A stretch of DNA of 64,000 nt from Allobosea sp. OK403 (GTDB lineage Bacteria > Pseudomonadota > Alphaproteobacteria > Rhizobiales > Beijerinckiaceae). Under the pieces are notes generated by a model, which saw only the letters and a list, made by a program, of their open reading frames with translations, did no database searches and had not been told where the DNA came from. The stretch lies in assembly GCF_900113835.1 (NCBI RefSeq), contig NZ_FOQV01000004.1, positions 326,001-390,000 of the forward strand, read 5' to 3'. Shown here piece by piece: positions 54,000 to 63,398 of the stretch. Position numbers and translations under genes: made by a program. Positions within the stretch are counted from its first letter, which is position 1. Each line of letters begins with the position of its first letter.

Positions 54000-54263
54000 C
54001 GGTCTGCAATCTCCGGTTCATGCGCCGAGTTCATGCGCATTGCATCGCAGCATTCCGGGAGCCACACCTCAACCCGTCCTGGAGCGACAACAGACATATC
54101 GCCCACGCAGAACGAGAGATGCATGATTGATGCGGCGCAACATGGAAAAAGCCCTGTCGCGGCTTTTTCGCCCCTCGCCTGCGACAAAAAAGCGCGTTAA
54201 CGTTTCCTTGCTCGACATCAGACACGCCAAGCGCGCAAGCGCCGGGCTCACAAGGGGCTACAG

Positions 54264-54581
54264 ATGGATCATCTCGCTGACGTCAAGAAATTCGCCAAGA
54301 AGCCGCTGAATGAGGCGGCTTTTGCCGGAATGTCGAAATCCTACGCCCTCGTCATGGGCAAGCCCGATACGCGCTACGTCGCCTGCTCCGATCCAGCCGA
54401 GCTGGATCGCGTTCGCGAGAATTTCCTGAAGAAGAAGCTCGGCCTCAAGACCGCCGATCTCGATGCCTCGATCAAGGCGACATGCGAGCATATGAAGGCC
54501 GACAAGACCAAGTCGCGCCTGACCTTCTACTATCTGCTGGCCGAGCATTACGGAAAGCTGGATCTCTTCGTGAAGAAGTGA
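54264..54581 (+). CDS. DUF2853 family small protein
   Basis: 105-residue, lysine-rich, helical protein: HLADVKKFAKKPLNEAAFAGM at the start and KSRLTFYYLLAEHYGKLDLF at the end are typical of DUF2853. No function is known. It stands alone; the 264 bp upstream hold no other gene and a GC-poorer stretch likely to carry the promoter. It converges with the cfa gene. Confidence 0.85.
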   Translation: MDHLADVKKFAKKPLNEAAFAGMSKSYALVMGKPDTRYVACSDPAELDRVRENFLKKKLGLKTADLDASIKATCEHMKADKTKSRLTFYYLLAEHYGKLDLFVKK

Positions 54582-54587
54582 AATTCC

Positions 54588-54654
54588 GGCAGTCGGCATT
54601 GGGCAGTCGGCAGTCGTGAGACCCGACTGCCTATTGCCCACGACCTACTGCCGA
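54588..54654. repeat. GGCAGTCGG repeats forming a hairpin between convergent genes
   Basis: GGCAGTCGG occurs three times on the plus strand (about 54588, 54602, 54608) and is followed by the complementary CCCGACTGCC and ACTGCC. The structure lies between the DUF2853 stop and the cfa stop, overlapping the latter, and may terminate both transcripts. Confidence 0.55.
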
Positions 54655-55949
54655 TACAGATCCTCACGCGTCAGCGGCAGACCAGAGGCGCCCTTGCGGC
54701 GCTTGGAGGCCAGCGTCTGGTTGACCAGCGCGCCGCCGCGCTCGAACGCCAGCGAGCAGCCGGCGAGATAAAGCAGCCACATCCGGGTGCGCTCGGGGCC
54801 GATCTCGGCCTCGGCTTCGGCCTTGCGGGCTTCCAGCCGCTCCCACCAGAGCCGCGTCGTGCGCTGGTAGTGCTCGCGCCAACCCTCGACATCATGCACC
54901 TCGAAGCCGTTTCGCTCGAGATTGGCGATCGACATACCGAGATGGTCGAGCTCGCCGCCGGGGAAGATGTAGCGCACCAGGGCGCGGTATTCCGCCGGCA
55001 TCTTGTTGAAGGCCTTCTCGGTCTTCTTGGCGCGGCGCGAGATCGTGTGGTGCAGATACAAGCCGCGCGGGCGCAAGAGCCGGTTCACCGCCTTGAAATA
55101 GGTCGGGTGGTTGGCGATGCCGACATGCTCGAACATGCCGATCGAAGAGATCTTGTCGAACTCGCCCTCCATCTGGGTGAAATCCTTGAGATGGAGCGTG
55201 ACCTTCCCCTCGAGGCCGAGCCGCGCCACCTTCTCGCGCGCCAGGGCCAGCTGCTCCTCGGCCAGCGTCACGCCATGCGCCTCGACGCCGTAATGCTGCG
55301 CGGCATGGCAGATCAGCGCGCCCCAGCCGCAGCCGATATCGAGAAAGCGGTCGCCGGGCTTCAGCCGCAGCTTGCGGCAGATCATGTCGAGCTTGTCGCG
55401 CTGGGCACGGTCGAGATCGCCATGATCCTCCGTGAAATAGGCGCAGGTGTAGACCATCTCCTCATCGAGGAAGAGCCGGTAGAAGGCGTTCGAGACGTCG
55501 TAATGATAGGCGATATTGGCCTTGTTGGTGGCGGGCGCGCCATCTCGGGCGATCTCATCGCCCTTGATATGGGCCACAGCGCTCGGCGCTTCGCCCGGCG
55601 CAAACAGGAAGCGACGGACGACATCGAAGGCGGCCGCCTTCGAAATGCCGCGCGCCAGCCTGCCGACCTTGCCCTCCGGCCGCGCCGCCGCGAGATCGAA
55701 GATCGAGCCGTTGAGCAGGGAAATCCGGTCGGTGACGTGGAGGTTCAGCAGCGTGTCGAGCTTGGGCTTGCGCAGCAGCGCGGCGACGACGCCGGCGTCG
55801 CGGATGGCGATGCCCAGCCCGTTCTGCGGCCAGTCAGCCGGCACATGCGAGCCGTCCCAGAGCCGGAAGCCGAGCTTGAGCCCGAGCTTCTGATGCGCCT
55901 CGGTCAAAAGCCGCCGCAACGCGGCGAGACGCTTGTCGTCGCTGTTCAT
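54645..55949 (-). CDS. cfa: Cyclopropane-fatty-acyl-phospholipid synthase
   Basis: SAM-dependent enzyme that adds a methylene bridge to unsaturated fatty acids of membrane lipids. From ATG 55949 it has 434 residues: an N-terminal lipid-binding domain, NIAYHYDVSNAFYRLFLDEEMVYTCAYF, which is the classic substrate region, SAM motif FLDIGCGWGALICHAA, ISSIGMFEHVG and YIFPGGELDHLG. All expected conserved segments are present. The gene's 5' side is adjacent to an AT-rich inserted gene. Confidence 0.94.
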   Translation of the reverse strand: MNSDDKRLAALRRLLTEAHQKLGLKLGFRLWDGSHVPADWPQNGLGIAIRDAGVVAALLRKPKLDTLLNLHVTDRISLLNGSIFDLAAARPEGKVGRLARGISKAAAFDVVRRFLFAPGEAPSAVAHIKGDEIARDGAPATNKANIAYHYDVSNAFYRLFLDEEMVYTCAYFTEDHGDLDRAQRDKLDMICRKLRLKPGDRFLDIGCGWGALICHAAQHYGVEAHGVTLAEEQLALAREKVARLGLEGKVTLHLKDFTQMEGEFDKISSIGMFEHVGIANHPTYFKAVNRLLRPRGLYLHHTISRRAKKTEKAFNKMPAEYRALVRYIFPGGELDHLGMSIANLERNGFEVHDVEGWREHYQRTTRLWWERLEARKAEAEAEIGPERTRMWLLYLAGCSLAFERGGALVNQTLASKRRKGASGLPLTREDLYRQ

Positions 55950-56100
55950 ACGGAACCGTCCCAGTCTTGAGTCTCCGACTGTTTGAACGGAGCTGGCGAG
56001 CTTGGCAAGCAACTGCGATCGTCACCAATTGAAGCATTTTCAAATAGGGTATATATCATGCAATTCTAGCGGCAATACGTCTTTTACGGGATAGATAGAG

Positions 56101-56892
56101 ATGTTTAATTGCTATGTGCCAGCCATCGTTTCTCTCGCATCACAGTTAACACTCGAGCAAGTCATCAGAAACGACGACTTAGTCGGCGAACGGGCAGCTT
56201 CTTCAAATCTAAACCAGGAAGAAATTGAGAGAATATCCGGTTGGATGAATATAGCGACAAAGGTATCTGATGAATTCGAAATGGGACCCGCCCACGCCAG
56301 AATCAAAATAATATCAAAGAAACTCAAAAATAAAATTTCGCACCGTGAAATATCGACAGAGATCAGAGTATTAAGAGAGACAATGGATGAAGGGTATAAA
56401 TCTCAGTTAATTTATAGATATCCAGACCAAAAGAAAACGATTTTCAAAAACTGGGCCGTTGATTGGGCGGATACCGTATCGAAATTCCCCTCAACAAAGA
56501 AGGATGTATATTGCGCCGTGGATCTTTGGGCCCTCGGCCATAATACAGCCAGCGTATTTCATCTGATGCGAGTGCTAGAATATGGACTTCGAGCGATGGC
56601 AAATGATGTTAACGCGAATTTTGAGTATGAAAATTGGCAAAACATCATCGAGAAAATAGAATCAAACATAAAAATAGAAACGAAACAATTGCCAAAAGGC
56701 TCAGCGCGTAGTGAGAGATTAAAATTCTTATCGGAAGCCGCGAAGGAATTAGTTTATTTTAAAGACGGTTGGCGAAATTTCGTCTCCCACAACAGGGTTG
56801 AATACAGTGAAGAACAAGCGTTTATTGCTTTGAATCACGTCCGGTATTTCATGACAACTCTAGCATCAAAACTTACAGAAATATCTGAATAA
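56101..56892 (+). CDS. HEPN-like domain protein, AT-rich, probably acquired
   Basis: 263-residue soluble, mainly helical protein of no characterised family that I can name. Its C-terminal half looks like a HEPN domain: helix [16 protein letters not shown] (about 151-166) and, in the last helices, [12 protein letters not shown], where Arg225-Asn and His230 form the RN(X3)H motif used by HEPN ribonucleases. By hand count the gene is about 41% GC, far below its neighbours, and it uses AT-ending codons that they avoid. It sits between two minus-strand housekeeping-type genes. A toxin or abortive-infection RNase is a reasonable guess; no antitoxin or partner enzyme is adjacent. Confidence 0.72.
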   Translation: MFNCYVPAIVSLASQLTLEQVIRNDDLVGERAASSNLNQEEIERISGWMNIATKVSDEFEMGPAHARIKIISKKLKNKISHREISTEIRVLRETMDEGYKSQLIYRYPDQKKTIFKNWAVDWADTVSKFPSTKKDVYCAVDLWALGHNTASVFHLMRVLEYGLRAMANDVNANFEYENWQNIIEKIESNIKIETKQLPKGSARSERLKFLSEAAKELVYFKDGWRNFVSHNRVEYSEEQAFIALNHVRYFMTTLASKLTEISE

Positions 56893-56906
56893 GCGACCAT
56901 AATCTC

Positions 56907-57137
56907 TCAGAAATCGCTCGCGATCCCCTTCACCTCCCAATCATTGTAGCGCGCCGGCTCCAGGCCGCCGCGGCCATTGATCTCCTTGTCCCGCGCGACT
57001 TCAGCCGCATGGGCGTCGATCTCGGCGCGCCGCGCCTGCGCTTCGGCAAGGGCGCGCTGCGCCGCCGGCGAAAGCGGCTTGGCAGGCGCGGCGTCCTGCG
57101 CGGTGGCGGGGAGCTGCTCGACGGGCTTTTCGGTCAT
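56907..57137 (-). CDS. SDHAF4-like succinate dehydrogenase assembly factor (DUF1674)
   Basis: Small protein of 76 residues from ATG 57137 (MTEKPVEQL); an ATG at 57149 would add four. The C-terminus carries the DUF1674/SDHAF4 signature: [20 protein letters not shown] then IASDF. In mitochondria SDHAF4 binds flavinylated SdhA before it joins SdhB; a like role for the SdhA encoded at 37642 is inferred. The N-terminal half is an Ala/Glu-rich helix. It lies between the AT-rich gene and htpX, divergent from htpX. Confidence 0.88.
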   Translation of the reverse strand: MTEKPVEQLPATAQDAAPAKPLSPAAQRALAEAQARRAEIDAHAAEVARDKEINGRGGLEPARYNDWEVKGIASDF

Positions 57138-57263
57138 TGGCGGCATCATCTCTTACAGCATCAACTCTTGCAGGATCGGCATCCACTTCACCACATAAGG
57201 CGGAAATCCGCATCGCGGGAGGGGCGCAGCGCCTCTGCCCGCATGATCTGCAAGGGAGCCTTG

Positions 57264-58199
57264 ATGAACTACGTCCGCACCTTCATGCTGATGGCTGGCC
57301 TCACCGCGCTCTTCGCCGTGGTCGGCTATCTGCTGGGCGGCCCGGGCGGCATGCTGGTGGCGCTCGCCATCGCGGCTGCGACCAATCTTTTCAGCTACTG
57401 GAATTCCGACAGGCTGGCGCTCGCCGCCCATAATGCGCAGGAGGTCGATGAGGCGAGCGCGCCCGAGCTCTACGGTATGGTCCGCGACCTCGCCGCCCGC
57501 GCCAACATGCCGATGCCGCGCGTTTATCTGATCCAGGAGGACCAGCCCAACGCCTTCGCCACCGGCCGCAATCCGCAGAACGCTGCCGTTGCCGCAACGA
57601 CGGGCATCCTGCGCACGCTCACTTATGAGGAGCTGGCCGGCGTGATGGCGCATGAGCTCGCCCACATCAAGAACCACGACACGCTGACCATGACGATCAC
57701 CGCGACCATGGCCGGCGCGATCTCCTCGCTCACGACTTTCGGCATGTTCTTCGGCTCACGCGAGAACCGCCCTGGGTTCATCGTCCAGATCCTGATTTCG
57801 GTGCTCGCGCCGCTTGCCGCCATGGTGATCCAGATGGCGATCTCGCGTTCGCGCGAATACGAGGCCGACCGGCTCGGCGGCGAAATCGCCGGCAATCCGG
57901 TCTGGCTGGCGGACGCTCTGGCCAAGATCGCGGGAGGCGTCGCGCATATTCCCAACGAGACGGCGGAGGCGAAGCCTGCTACGGCGCACATGTTCATCAT
58001 CAATCCCCTGAGCGGACGCGGCATGGATTCCCTGTTTTCGACCCACCCCGACACCGGCAATCGCATCGCCGCACTGATGGAGCAGGCCCGCGCCAAAGGC
58101 CTCGGCACAATGGGCGTTGGTGCCACCACCAGTGGCTTCACCAGCCAGGCCAGCCAGAGCCCCTGGAACAGCGACCGCACACCCGGTCCCTGGGGCTGA
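57264..58199 (+). CDS. htpX: Zinc metalloprotease HtpX
   Basis: Inner-membrane M48 protease that degrades misfolded membrane proteins. The 311 residues have two N-terminal helices, the zinc motif [10 protein letters not shown], two further helices (about 155-205) and the third zinc ligand Glu in [15 protein letters not shown]. The start ATG at 57264 follows AAGGGAGCC; the frame is open upstream but has no better start. It ends one base before the next start codon, so it is probably co-transcribed with the rsmB-like gene. Confidence 0.95.
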   Translation: MNYVRTFMLMAGLTALFAVVGYLLGGPGGMLVALAIAAATNLFSYWNSDRLALAAHNAQEVDEASAPELYGMVRDLAARANMPMPRVYLIQEDQPNAFATGRNPQNAAVAATTGILRTLTYEELAGVMAHELAHIKNHDTLTMTITATMAGAISSLTTFGMFFGSRENRPGFIVQILISVLAPLAAMVIQMAISRSREYEADRLGGEIAGNPVWLADALAKIAGGVAHIPNETAEAKPATAHMFIINPLSGRGMDSLFSTHPDTGNRIAALMEQARAKGLGTMGVGATTSGFTSQASQSPWNSDRTPGPWG

Positions 58200-58200
58200 C

Positions 58201-59580
58201 ATGGCCAAGCAAGCAGATGTGAACCCGGAACTGAACGAGACCGCAGCGCAGACAGGCGAGCCCGTGCCGGGCCTGCCGGCGCGGCGCCTCGCGGCGACGC
58301 TGATCGACGAGGTGCTCAAGGCCCGGCTCGCGCTGGACGAGACCTATGAGCGGCTCGCGCCGACATTCGGGCTCGATGCCGCCGACGCCGCTCTGGCGCG
58401 CGCCATCGCGATCACCGCCTTCCGCCGGCTCGGCACGATCCAGCATGCGATCAATGCCAGGCTCGAACGCGGCAGCCCGCGCAATTCAGGCCCCTTCGAG
58501 CCGATCCTCGTCGCTGCGGCAGCCCAGATCCTCTTCCTCGACGTGCCCGACCATGCCGCCGTCGATCTCGCCATCCGCCATCTCCATGAGGATGCGCGCT
58601 CCTCGCGCTATGTCTCGCTCGGCAACGCTCTGCTGCGCCGGCTCGCCCGCGAACGCGATGCCATCCTCGGCGAGGCGCTCGACCCGTTCCTCGACACGCC
58701 GGAATGGCTCGCCGAGAGCTGGATCGAGAACTATGGCGAAGAGACCGCCGCCGCCATCGCCGCCAGCCATCGCGACGAACCGCCGCTCGACATCAGCGTG
58801 AAGGATGACGCGGCCGGCTGGGCCGAGAAGCTCGACGGGCTCCTGCTGCCAACCGGCTCGGTCCGGCTACGCGAACGCCAGAGCATCACCGGCCTGCCCG
58901 GCTTCGATGAAGGCGCCTGGTGGGTGCAGGACGCCGCAGCCGCCCTGCCGGTTCGCCTGCTGGCGCCCAAGCCCGGTGAGCGCATCGCCGATCTCTGCGC
59001 CGCGCCTGGCGGCAAGACCGCCCAGCTCGCCGCGGCAGGCGCCCATGTCACCGCCGTCGATCGTTCGGGGCCACGCCTGCGCCGCCTCAGGGCCAATCTG
59101 GAGCGACTCGGGCTCTCCGCCGAGATCGTCACCAAGGACGCGGCACTCTGGCAGGCAGAGCCCTTCGACGCGGTTCTGCTCGACGCGCCCTGCAGCGCCA
59201 CCGGCACGATCCGTCGGCATCCCGACGTTGCCTGGACCAAGACGCCGGAAGACCGCGACAAGCTCGCCGCATTGCAAGCGCGCCTGCTGGAAGCCGCCGC
59301 GCGCCTGACCAAGCCCGGCGGACGCCTGATCTACTGCACCTGCTCGCTCGAACCGCAGGAGGGCGAGCAGCAGATCGAGGTTTTCCTGGCGGAGAATCCC
59401 GATTTCAAGCGCTCGCCCATCACAGCCGATGAGATCGGCGGTGTCGAGGGCGCGATCGACCGTCACGGCGATCTGCGGACCCTGCCGCACCAGCTGAAAC
59501 ATGACGGTCCACGTTTATCGGGATGGGCGGGATTTTATGCATGCCGCCTGATCAGGCGGGAGACGGATGACGTCAAATAG
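58201..59580 (+). CDS. rsmB: RsmB-family RNA cytosine-C5 methyltransferase
   Basis: SAM-dependent enzyme expected to methylate C967 of 16S rRNA. The 459 residues have an N-terminal NusB-like helical domain (about 25-165) and a C-terminal methyltransferase domain: SAM motif IADLCAAPGGKTAQLAAAG, catalytic cysteine in LLDAPCSATGTIRRHPDVAW, second cysteine in YCTCSLEPQEGE. It starts one base after the htpX stop and precedes heparinase and purH, an order common in Rhizobiales. Position within the RsmB/RsmF/NOP2 superfamily is supported by the NusB domain. Confidence 0.9.
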   Translation: MAKQADVNPELNETAAQTGEPVPGLPARRLAATLIDEVLKARLALDETYERLAPTFGLDAADAALARAIAITAFRRLGTIQHAINARLERGSPRNSGPFEPILVAAAAQILFLDVPDHAAVDLAIRHLHEDARSSRYVSLGNALLRRLARERDAILGEALDPFLDTPEWLAESWIENYGEETAAAIAASHRDEPPLDISVKDDAAGWAEKLDGLLLPTGSVRLRERQSITGLPGFDEGAWWVQDAAAALPVRLLAPKPGERIADLCAAPGGKTAQLAAAGAHVTAVDRSGPRLRRLRANLERLGLSAEIVTKDAALWQAEPFDAVLLDAPCSATGTIRRHPDVAWTKTPEDRDKLAALQARLLEAAARLTKPGGRLIYCTCSLEPQEGEQQIEVFLAENPDFKRSPITADEIGGVEGAIDRHGDLRTLPHQLKHDGPRLSGWAGFYACRLIRRETDDVK

Positions 59581-59632
59581 ATGCGCCAAGCGATTCTGTT
59601 TGATGCCTGAATCCGCCTCTTATCAAAAGCTT

Positions 59633-59683
59633 AGAGCATGATGCCGGCCGAAGACCGGTTTCCCCTTTTCGGCATCATGCTCT
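59633..59683. repeat. Family A palindrome directly abutting a start codon
   Basis: AGAGCATGATGCCGGCC, GAAGACCGGTTTCCCC and GGCATCATGCTCT form a perfect-armed hairpin (arm AGAGCATGATGCC). Its last base is immediately followed by the ATG used for the heparinase gene, so no Shine-Dalgarno sequence separates them. Confidence 0.85.
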
Positions 59684-61489
59684 ATGACGGAGCCGAGATT
59701 CGCATGGTGGGACGCCATGCGCGGGTACGGGGCGGCGTGGGCATTGAGCGGCTGGTCTGAGCGACGAGGACTTGCCCGGGCTGCGATCGGACGGGCGGCG
59801 CGGCGGACCCGTGGCCATCTCGTCGGCGTGGCGCGCAAGGCTTGGCCGTTCGGCAGAGCCCCCGCGACGCGGCTGTTGTTTGCACCGCATGATTTGCGCA
59901 CCGCCGACCCGACGACGGCAGGCGACATCTATTCCGGCTATTACGCCTTCGCCGGCCGCACCTTGCGCACCCATGGCGAATCGCCCTTCGATTGCGTAGC
60001 GCCGAGCGATGCCTGGGCCGAGGCGCTGCACGGCTTCGGCTGGCTGCGCCATATGCGCTCCGCCGACACCGCGATTGCACGCGCCAATGCGCGCGCTTTG
60101 GTCGAGGATTTCATTGCCAGGAAACGCTACCGCAACGAGGTCTCGCGCCGCCCCCACGTCGCGGCGAGGCGATTGATCTCCTTTCTGTCGCATTCGCCGC
60201 TGCTGCTCGAAGGCGCCGACCACGCCTTCTATGAGCGCTTCCTGCGCCATATCTCGCGCCTGACCGACCGGCTGACTTTGGCGCTGGCCGGCGCGGTCGA
60301 CGGGGTGGCCAGGCTGCAATGCCTGACCGCGGTCTCCTTCGCGACGATTTGCCTGGATGGCCAGGATGCGCGCCGTCGACGCTATGATCTGGCGCTCTCC
60401 GACGAGCTCGATCACCAGATTCTGCCCGATGGCGGGCATCTCAGCCGCAATCCCCGGCAACTGATCGAGCTTCTGCTCGATCTCCTGCCGCTGCGCGAGA
60501 CCTTCGCGGCGCGCGGGCTGGAGCCGCCGCGCGGCGTGCTGATGGCGATCGAGCGGATGATGCCGCATCTCAGGCTGTTCCGGCATGGCGACGGCGCGCT
60601 CGCTTTGTTCAACGGCATGGGCACGACACCGCCCGATCTGATGGCGACGCTTGCCGCCTATGACGACGCCCGCGCCCGGCCGATCGAGCAGGCGGCCTAT
60701 TCCGGCTACAGCCGGCTGTCGGGAGACCGCAGCATCGTCGTCGTCGATGCCGGTGCGGCGCCGCGTGGCGCGCAGTCGATCGAGGCACATGCCGGCTGTC
60801 TCGCCTTCGAGTTCTCCAGCGGCGGTCAGCGCATCGTCGTCAATTGCGGCACGAGCCGCTTCGGCCCGCCGGAATTGCGCCTCGCCATGCGCAGTACTGC
60901 AGCGCATTCGACACTCACCCTCGACGAGCGCTCCAGCGCGACCTTCGGGCTGGTGCTCGGCGAACGGCGGATCATCGCCGGCCCGCAGGATGTGCGAGTC
61001 GCGCGCCAGGACACGCAAGCCGGCCCGGAATGGGTCGCAAGCCATGACGGCTATCGCCGCAGCCTGGGCGCCGTGCATACGCGCCGGCTGATGCTCACCA
61101 AGGACGGCGCATCGCTCACTGGCGAGGACGAGATCGCCTTGTCCGCCGAGCGCGATACGCTGTCGGCGGTGGCGCGCTTCCATCTCCATCCCGGCGTCAA
61201 GCCGAGCCTGATCCGCGAGGGCGAGGGCGCGCTGCTGGCGTTGCCCTCCGGCGAGGTCTGGGCCTTCGACGCCGGTGGCCTGCGCGTGACGATCGAGGAG
61301 AGCATCTTCCTCGCCTCAGCCGATGGCGGGCGCCGCACCGAACAGCTCTGCATCGATTTCGACGCCGTGGCGACGCCGCGGATCATCTGGCGTTTCAGCC
61401 GCGTCAGCGCCGCCCCGCCGCGCAGCGCGCGCCTCCGCAGCGAGCCGGCTCCGGTCGAATTGCCGCTCGACCCGCCGGCTGAGGCCTGA
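59684..61489 (+). CDS. Heparinase II/III family protein
   Basis: 601-residue polysaccharide-lyase-type protein: an N-terminal alpha/alpha toroid (to about 330) and a C-terminal heparinase II/III beta domain with the signature GGHLSRNPRQLIELLLDLL in the first part and GYSRLSGDRSIVVVDAG, AHAGCLAFEFSSGGQRIVVNCG, RSTAAHSTLTLDE in the second. No signal peptide is apparent. Homologues are regularly found between rsmB and purH in this order and are poorly understood; surface-polysaccharide or peptidoglycan-related uronate substrates are possible. The start at 59684 abuts a repeat, so the true start could be an in-frame ATG at 59717. Confidence 0.88.
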   Translation: MTEPRFAWWDAMRGYGAAWALSGWSERRGLARAAIGRAARRTRGHLVGVARKAWPFGRAPATRLLFAPHDLRTADPTTAGDIYSGYYAFAGRTLRTHGESPFDCVAPSDAWAEALHGFGWLRHMRSADTAIARANARALVEDFIARKRYRNEVSRRPHVAARRLISFLSHSPLLLEGADHAFYERFLRHISRLTDRLTLALAGAVDGVARLQCLTAVSFATICLDGQDARRRRYDLALSDELDHQILPDGGHLSRNPRQLIELLLDLLPLRETFAARGLEPPRGVLMAIERMMPHLRLFRHGDGALALFNGMGTTPPDLMATLAAYDDARARPIEQAAYSGYSRLSGDRSIVVVDAGAAPRGAQSIEAHAGCLAFEFSSGGQRIVVNCGTSRFGPPELRLAMRSTAAHSTLTLDERSSATFGLVLGERRIIAGPQDVRVARQDTQAGPEWVASHDGYRRSLGAVHTRRLMLTKDGASLTGEDEIALSAERDTLSAVARFHLHPGVKPSLIREGEGALLALPSGEVWAFDAGGLRVTIEESIFLASADGGRRTEQLCIDFDAVATPRIIWRFSRVSAAPPRSARLRSEPAPVELPLDPPAEA

Positions 61490-61513
61490 GCCTTCACGGC
61501 AACGAGTTTTGCT

Positions 61514-61556
61514 TTGCGCGCTGCAGCATGATAGCTCGCGCGCAACAGTTTTTTAA
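61514..61556 (+). terminator. Hairpin with T-run between heparinase gene and purH
   Basis: TTGCGCG and CGCGCAA pair around an 17-base loop that has its own small dyad (GCAGCATGATAGCT), followed by CAGTTTTTTAA. It lies 25 bp after the heparinase stop and ends 23 bp before the purH ATG. It may terminate the upstream transcript or act as a leader terminator for purH. Confidence 0.6.
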
Positions 61557-61578
61557 GCCAGCACCGGACTGAACCCAG

Positions 61579-63171
61579 ATGCCGACAGAGCTTCGCCGCG
61601 TCGAACGCGCCCTCCTTTCCGTCTCCGACAAAACCGGGCTGATCGATTTCGCCCGCGCCCTGAACCGCCTCGGCATTGCCCTGGTCTCGACCGGCGGCAC
61701 CGCCAAGGCGATCGCCGAAGCCGGCCTGCCCGTGACCGATGTCTCGGACCTGACCGGCTTTCCCGAGATGATGGACGGGCGCGTCAAGACGCTGCACCCG
61801 AAGGTGCATGGCGGCCTGCTCGCCATTCGCTCCCATCCCGAGCACCAGGCCTCGATGCTCGGCCACGGCATTGCGCCGATCGACCTGCTCGTCGTCAATC
61901 TCTACCCCTTCGAGGCGACGGTCGCGGCCGGCAAGCCTTATGACGACTGCATCGAGAACATCGATATCGGCGGGCCGGCGATGATCCGCGCCGCCGCCAA
62001 GAACCACAACGACGTCGCTGTCGTGGTCGAGCCGGCCGATTACGCCGCCGTCCTGAGCGATCTCGAGGCCCATAAGGGCGCGACCACGCTGACGCTGCGC
62101 CGCAAGCTCGCTCAGAAGGCCTATGCCCGCACCGGCGCCTATGATGCGGCGATCTCGAACTGGTTCGCCAATGAGCTCGGCGACACGGCGCCGGCCTATC
62201 GTGCGCTCGGCGGCGCGCTCGCCGAGACGATGCGCTATGGCGAGAATCCCCATCAATGGGCAGCGTTCTACCGCACCCCGGAACAGCGTCCCGGCGTCGC
62301 GACCGCGCGCCAGCTGCAGGGCAAGCAGCTCTCCTACAACAACATCAACGATACCGACGCCGCCTTCGAATGCGTCTCGGAATTCGACCCGGCGATCTTG
62401 GCCGCCTGCGCCATCATCAAGCACGCCAACCCTTGCGGCGTCGCGACCGGCGCCACGCTCAGCGAGGCCTATGCCCGCGCCCTGGCCTGCGACCCCGTCT
62501 CGGCCTTTGGCGGCATCATCGCCTTCAACCGCACGCTGGACGGGGCAACCGCCCGCGACATCGTCAAGATCCTCACCGAAGTGATCATCGCGCCCGACGC
62601 CGATGAGGAGGCGATCGCGGTCATCGCCGGCAAGAAGAACCTGCGCTTGCTGCTGACGGGCGGCTTGTCGAACCCGCGCGCCACCGGCCTGTCCCTGCGC
62701 ACCGTCTCGGGCGGCTTCCTCGCCCAGGCCCGCGACAATGCCGTCGTCGACGACATGGAACTCAAGGTCGTCACCAAGCGCCAGCCGAGCGAGGCCGAGC
62801 TCGCCGATCTGCGCTTCGCCTTCCGCGTCGCCAAGCATGTCAAGTCGAACGCCATCGTCTACGTCAAGGACGGCGCGACCGTCGGCATCGGCGCCGGCCA
62901 GATGAGCCGGGTCGATTCCTCACGCATCGCGGCCTGGAAGGCGGGCGAGGCTGCCAAGGCGCTGGGTTCGAGCGAGAGCCTGGCCAAGGGCTCGGTCGTC
63001 GCCTCCGACGCCTTCTTCCCCTTCGCCGACGGCCTGCTGGCGGCAGCCGAGGCCGGCGCGACGGCGGTGATCCAGCCCGGCGGCTCGCTGCGTGATGACG
63101 AAGTCATCAAGGCCGCCGATGAGGCCGGCCTCGCCATGGTCTTCACCGGACACCGCCACTTCCGGCACTGA
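61579..63171 (+). CDS. purH: Bifunctional AICAR transformylase / IMP cyclohydrolase
   Basis: Last two steps of IMP synthesis. The 530 residues have an N-terminal MGS-like IMP cyclohydrolase domain ([54 protein letters not shown]) and a C-terminal transformylase domain with the conserved KHANPCG and a C-terminal end [12 protein letters not shown]. The length and all major motifs are normal. Confidence 0.97.
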   Translation: MPTELRRVERALLSVSDKTGLIDFARALNRLGIALVSTGGTAKAIAEAGLPVTDVSDLTGFPEMMDGRVKTLHPKVHGGLLAIRSHPEHQASMLGHGIAPIDLLVVNLYPFEATVAAGKPYDDCIENIDIGGPAMIRAAAKNHNDVAVVVEPADYAAVLSDLEAHKGATTLTLRRKLAQKAYARTGAYDAAISNWFANELGDTAPAYRALGGALAETMRYGENPHQWAAFYRTPEQRPGVATARQLQGKQLSYNNINDTDAAFECVSEFDPAILAACAIIKHANPCGVATGATLSEAYARALACDPVSAFGGIIAFNRTLDGATARDIVKILTEVIIAPDADEEAIAVIAGKKNLRLLLTGGLSNPRATGLSLRTVSGGFLAQARDNAVVDDMELKVVTKRQPSEAELADLRFAFRVAKHVKSNAIVYVKDGATVGIGAGQMSRVDSSRIAAWKAGEAAKALGSSESLAKGSVVASDAFFPFADGLLAAAEAGATAVIQPGGSLRDDEVIKAADEAGLAMVFTGHRHFRH

Positions 63172-63210
63172 GGCTGAGCTTCAGCGTCGACGCCCTCATC
63201 AAAACACGCC

Positions 63211-63322
63211 GTCATCCCGGGCGTAGCGAAGCGGAGACCCGGGATCCATTCCTGAGCTTATCCAGACAAGGTTCAGGAATGGATCCCGGATCTGCGCCGC
63301 TGTGCGGCTTGTCCGGGATGAC
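63211..63322. repeat. Long inverted repeat of the GTCATCC...GGATCCAT type, copy 2
   Basis: Left arm GTCATCCCGGGCGTAGCG continuing to GACCCGGGATCCATTCCTGA; right arm TCAGGAATGGATCCCGG continuing to GCTTGTCCGGGATGAC. Its architecture matches the element at 15821-15925. It follows purH by 40 bp. Confidence 0.75.
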
Positions 63323-63398
63323 GGCGCGCTCTTGACGAGGGGGGGGTCGACGTCTTCCCCAACGGGGCCTTACTCTACCGCGAGGGGATGAGGGCGGC

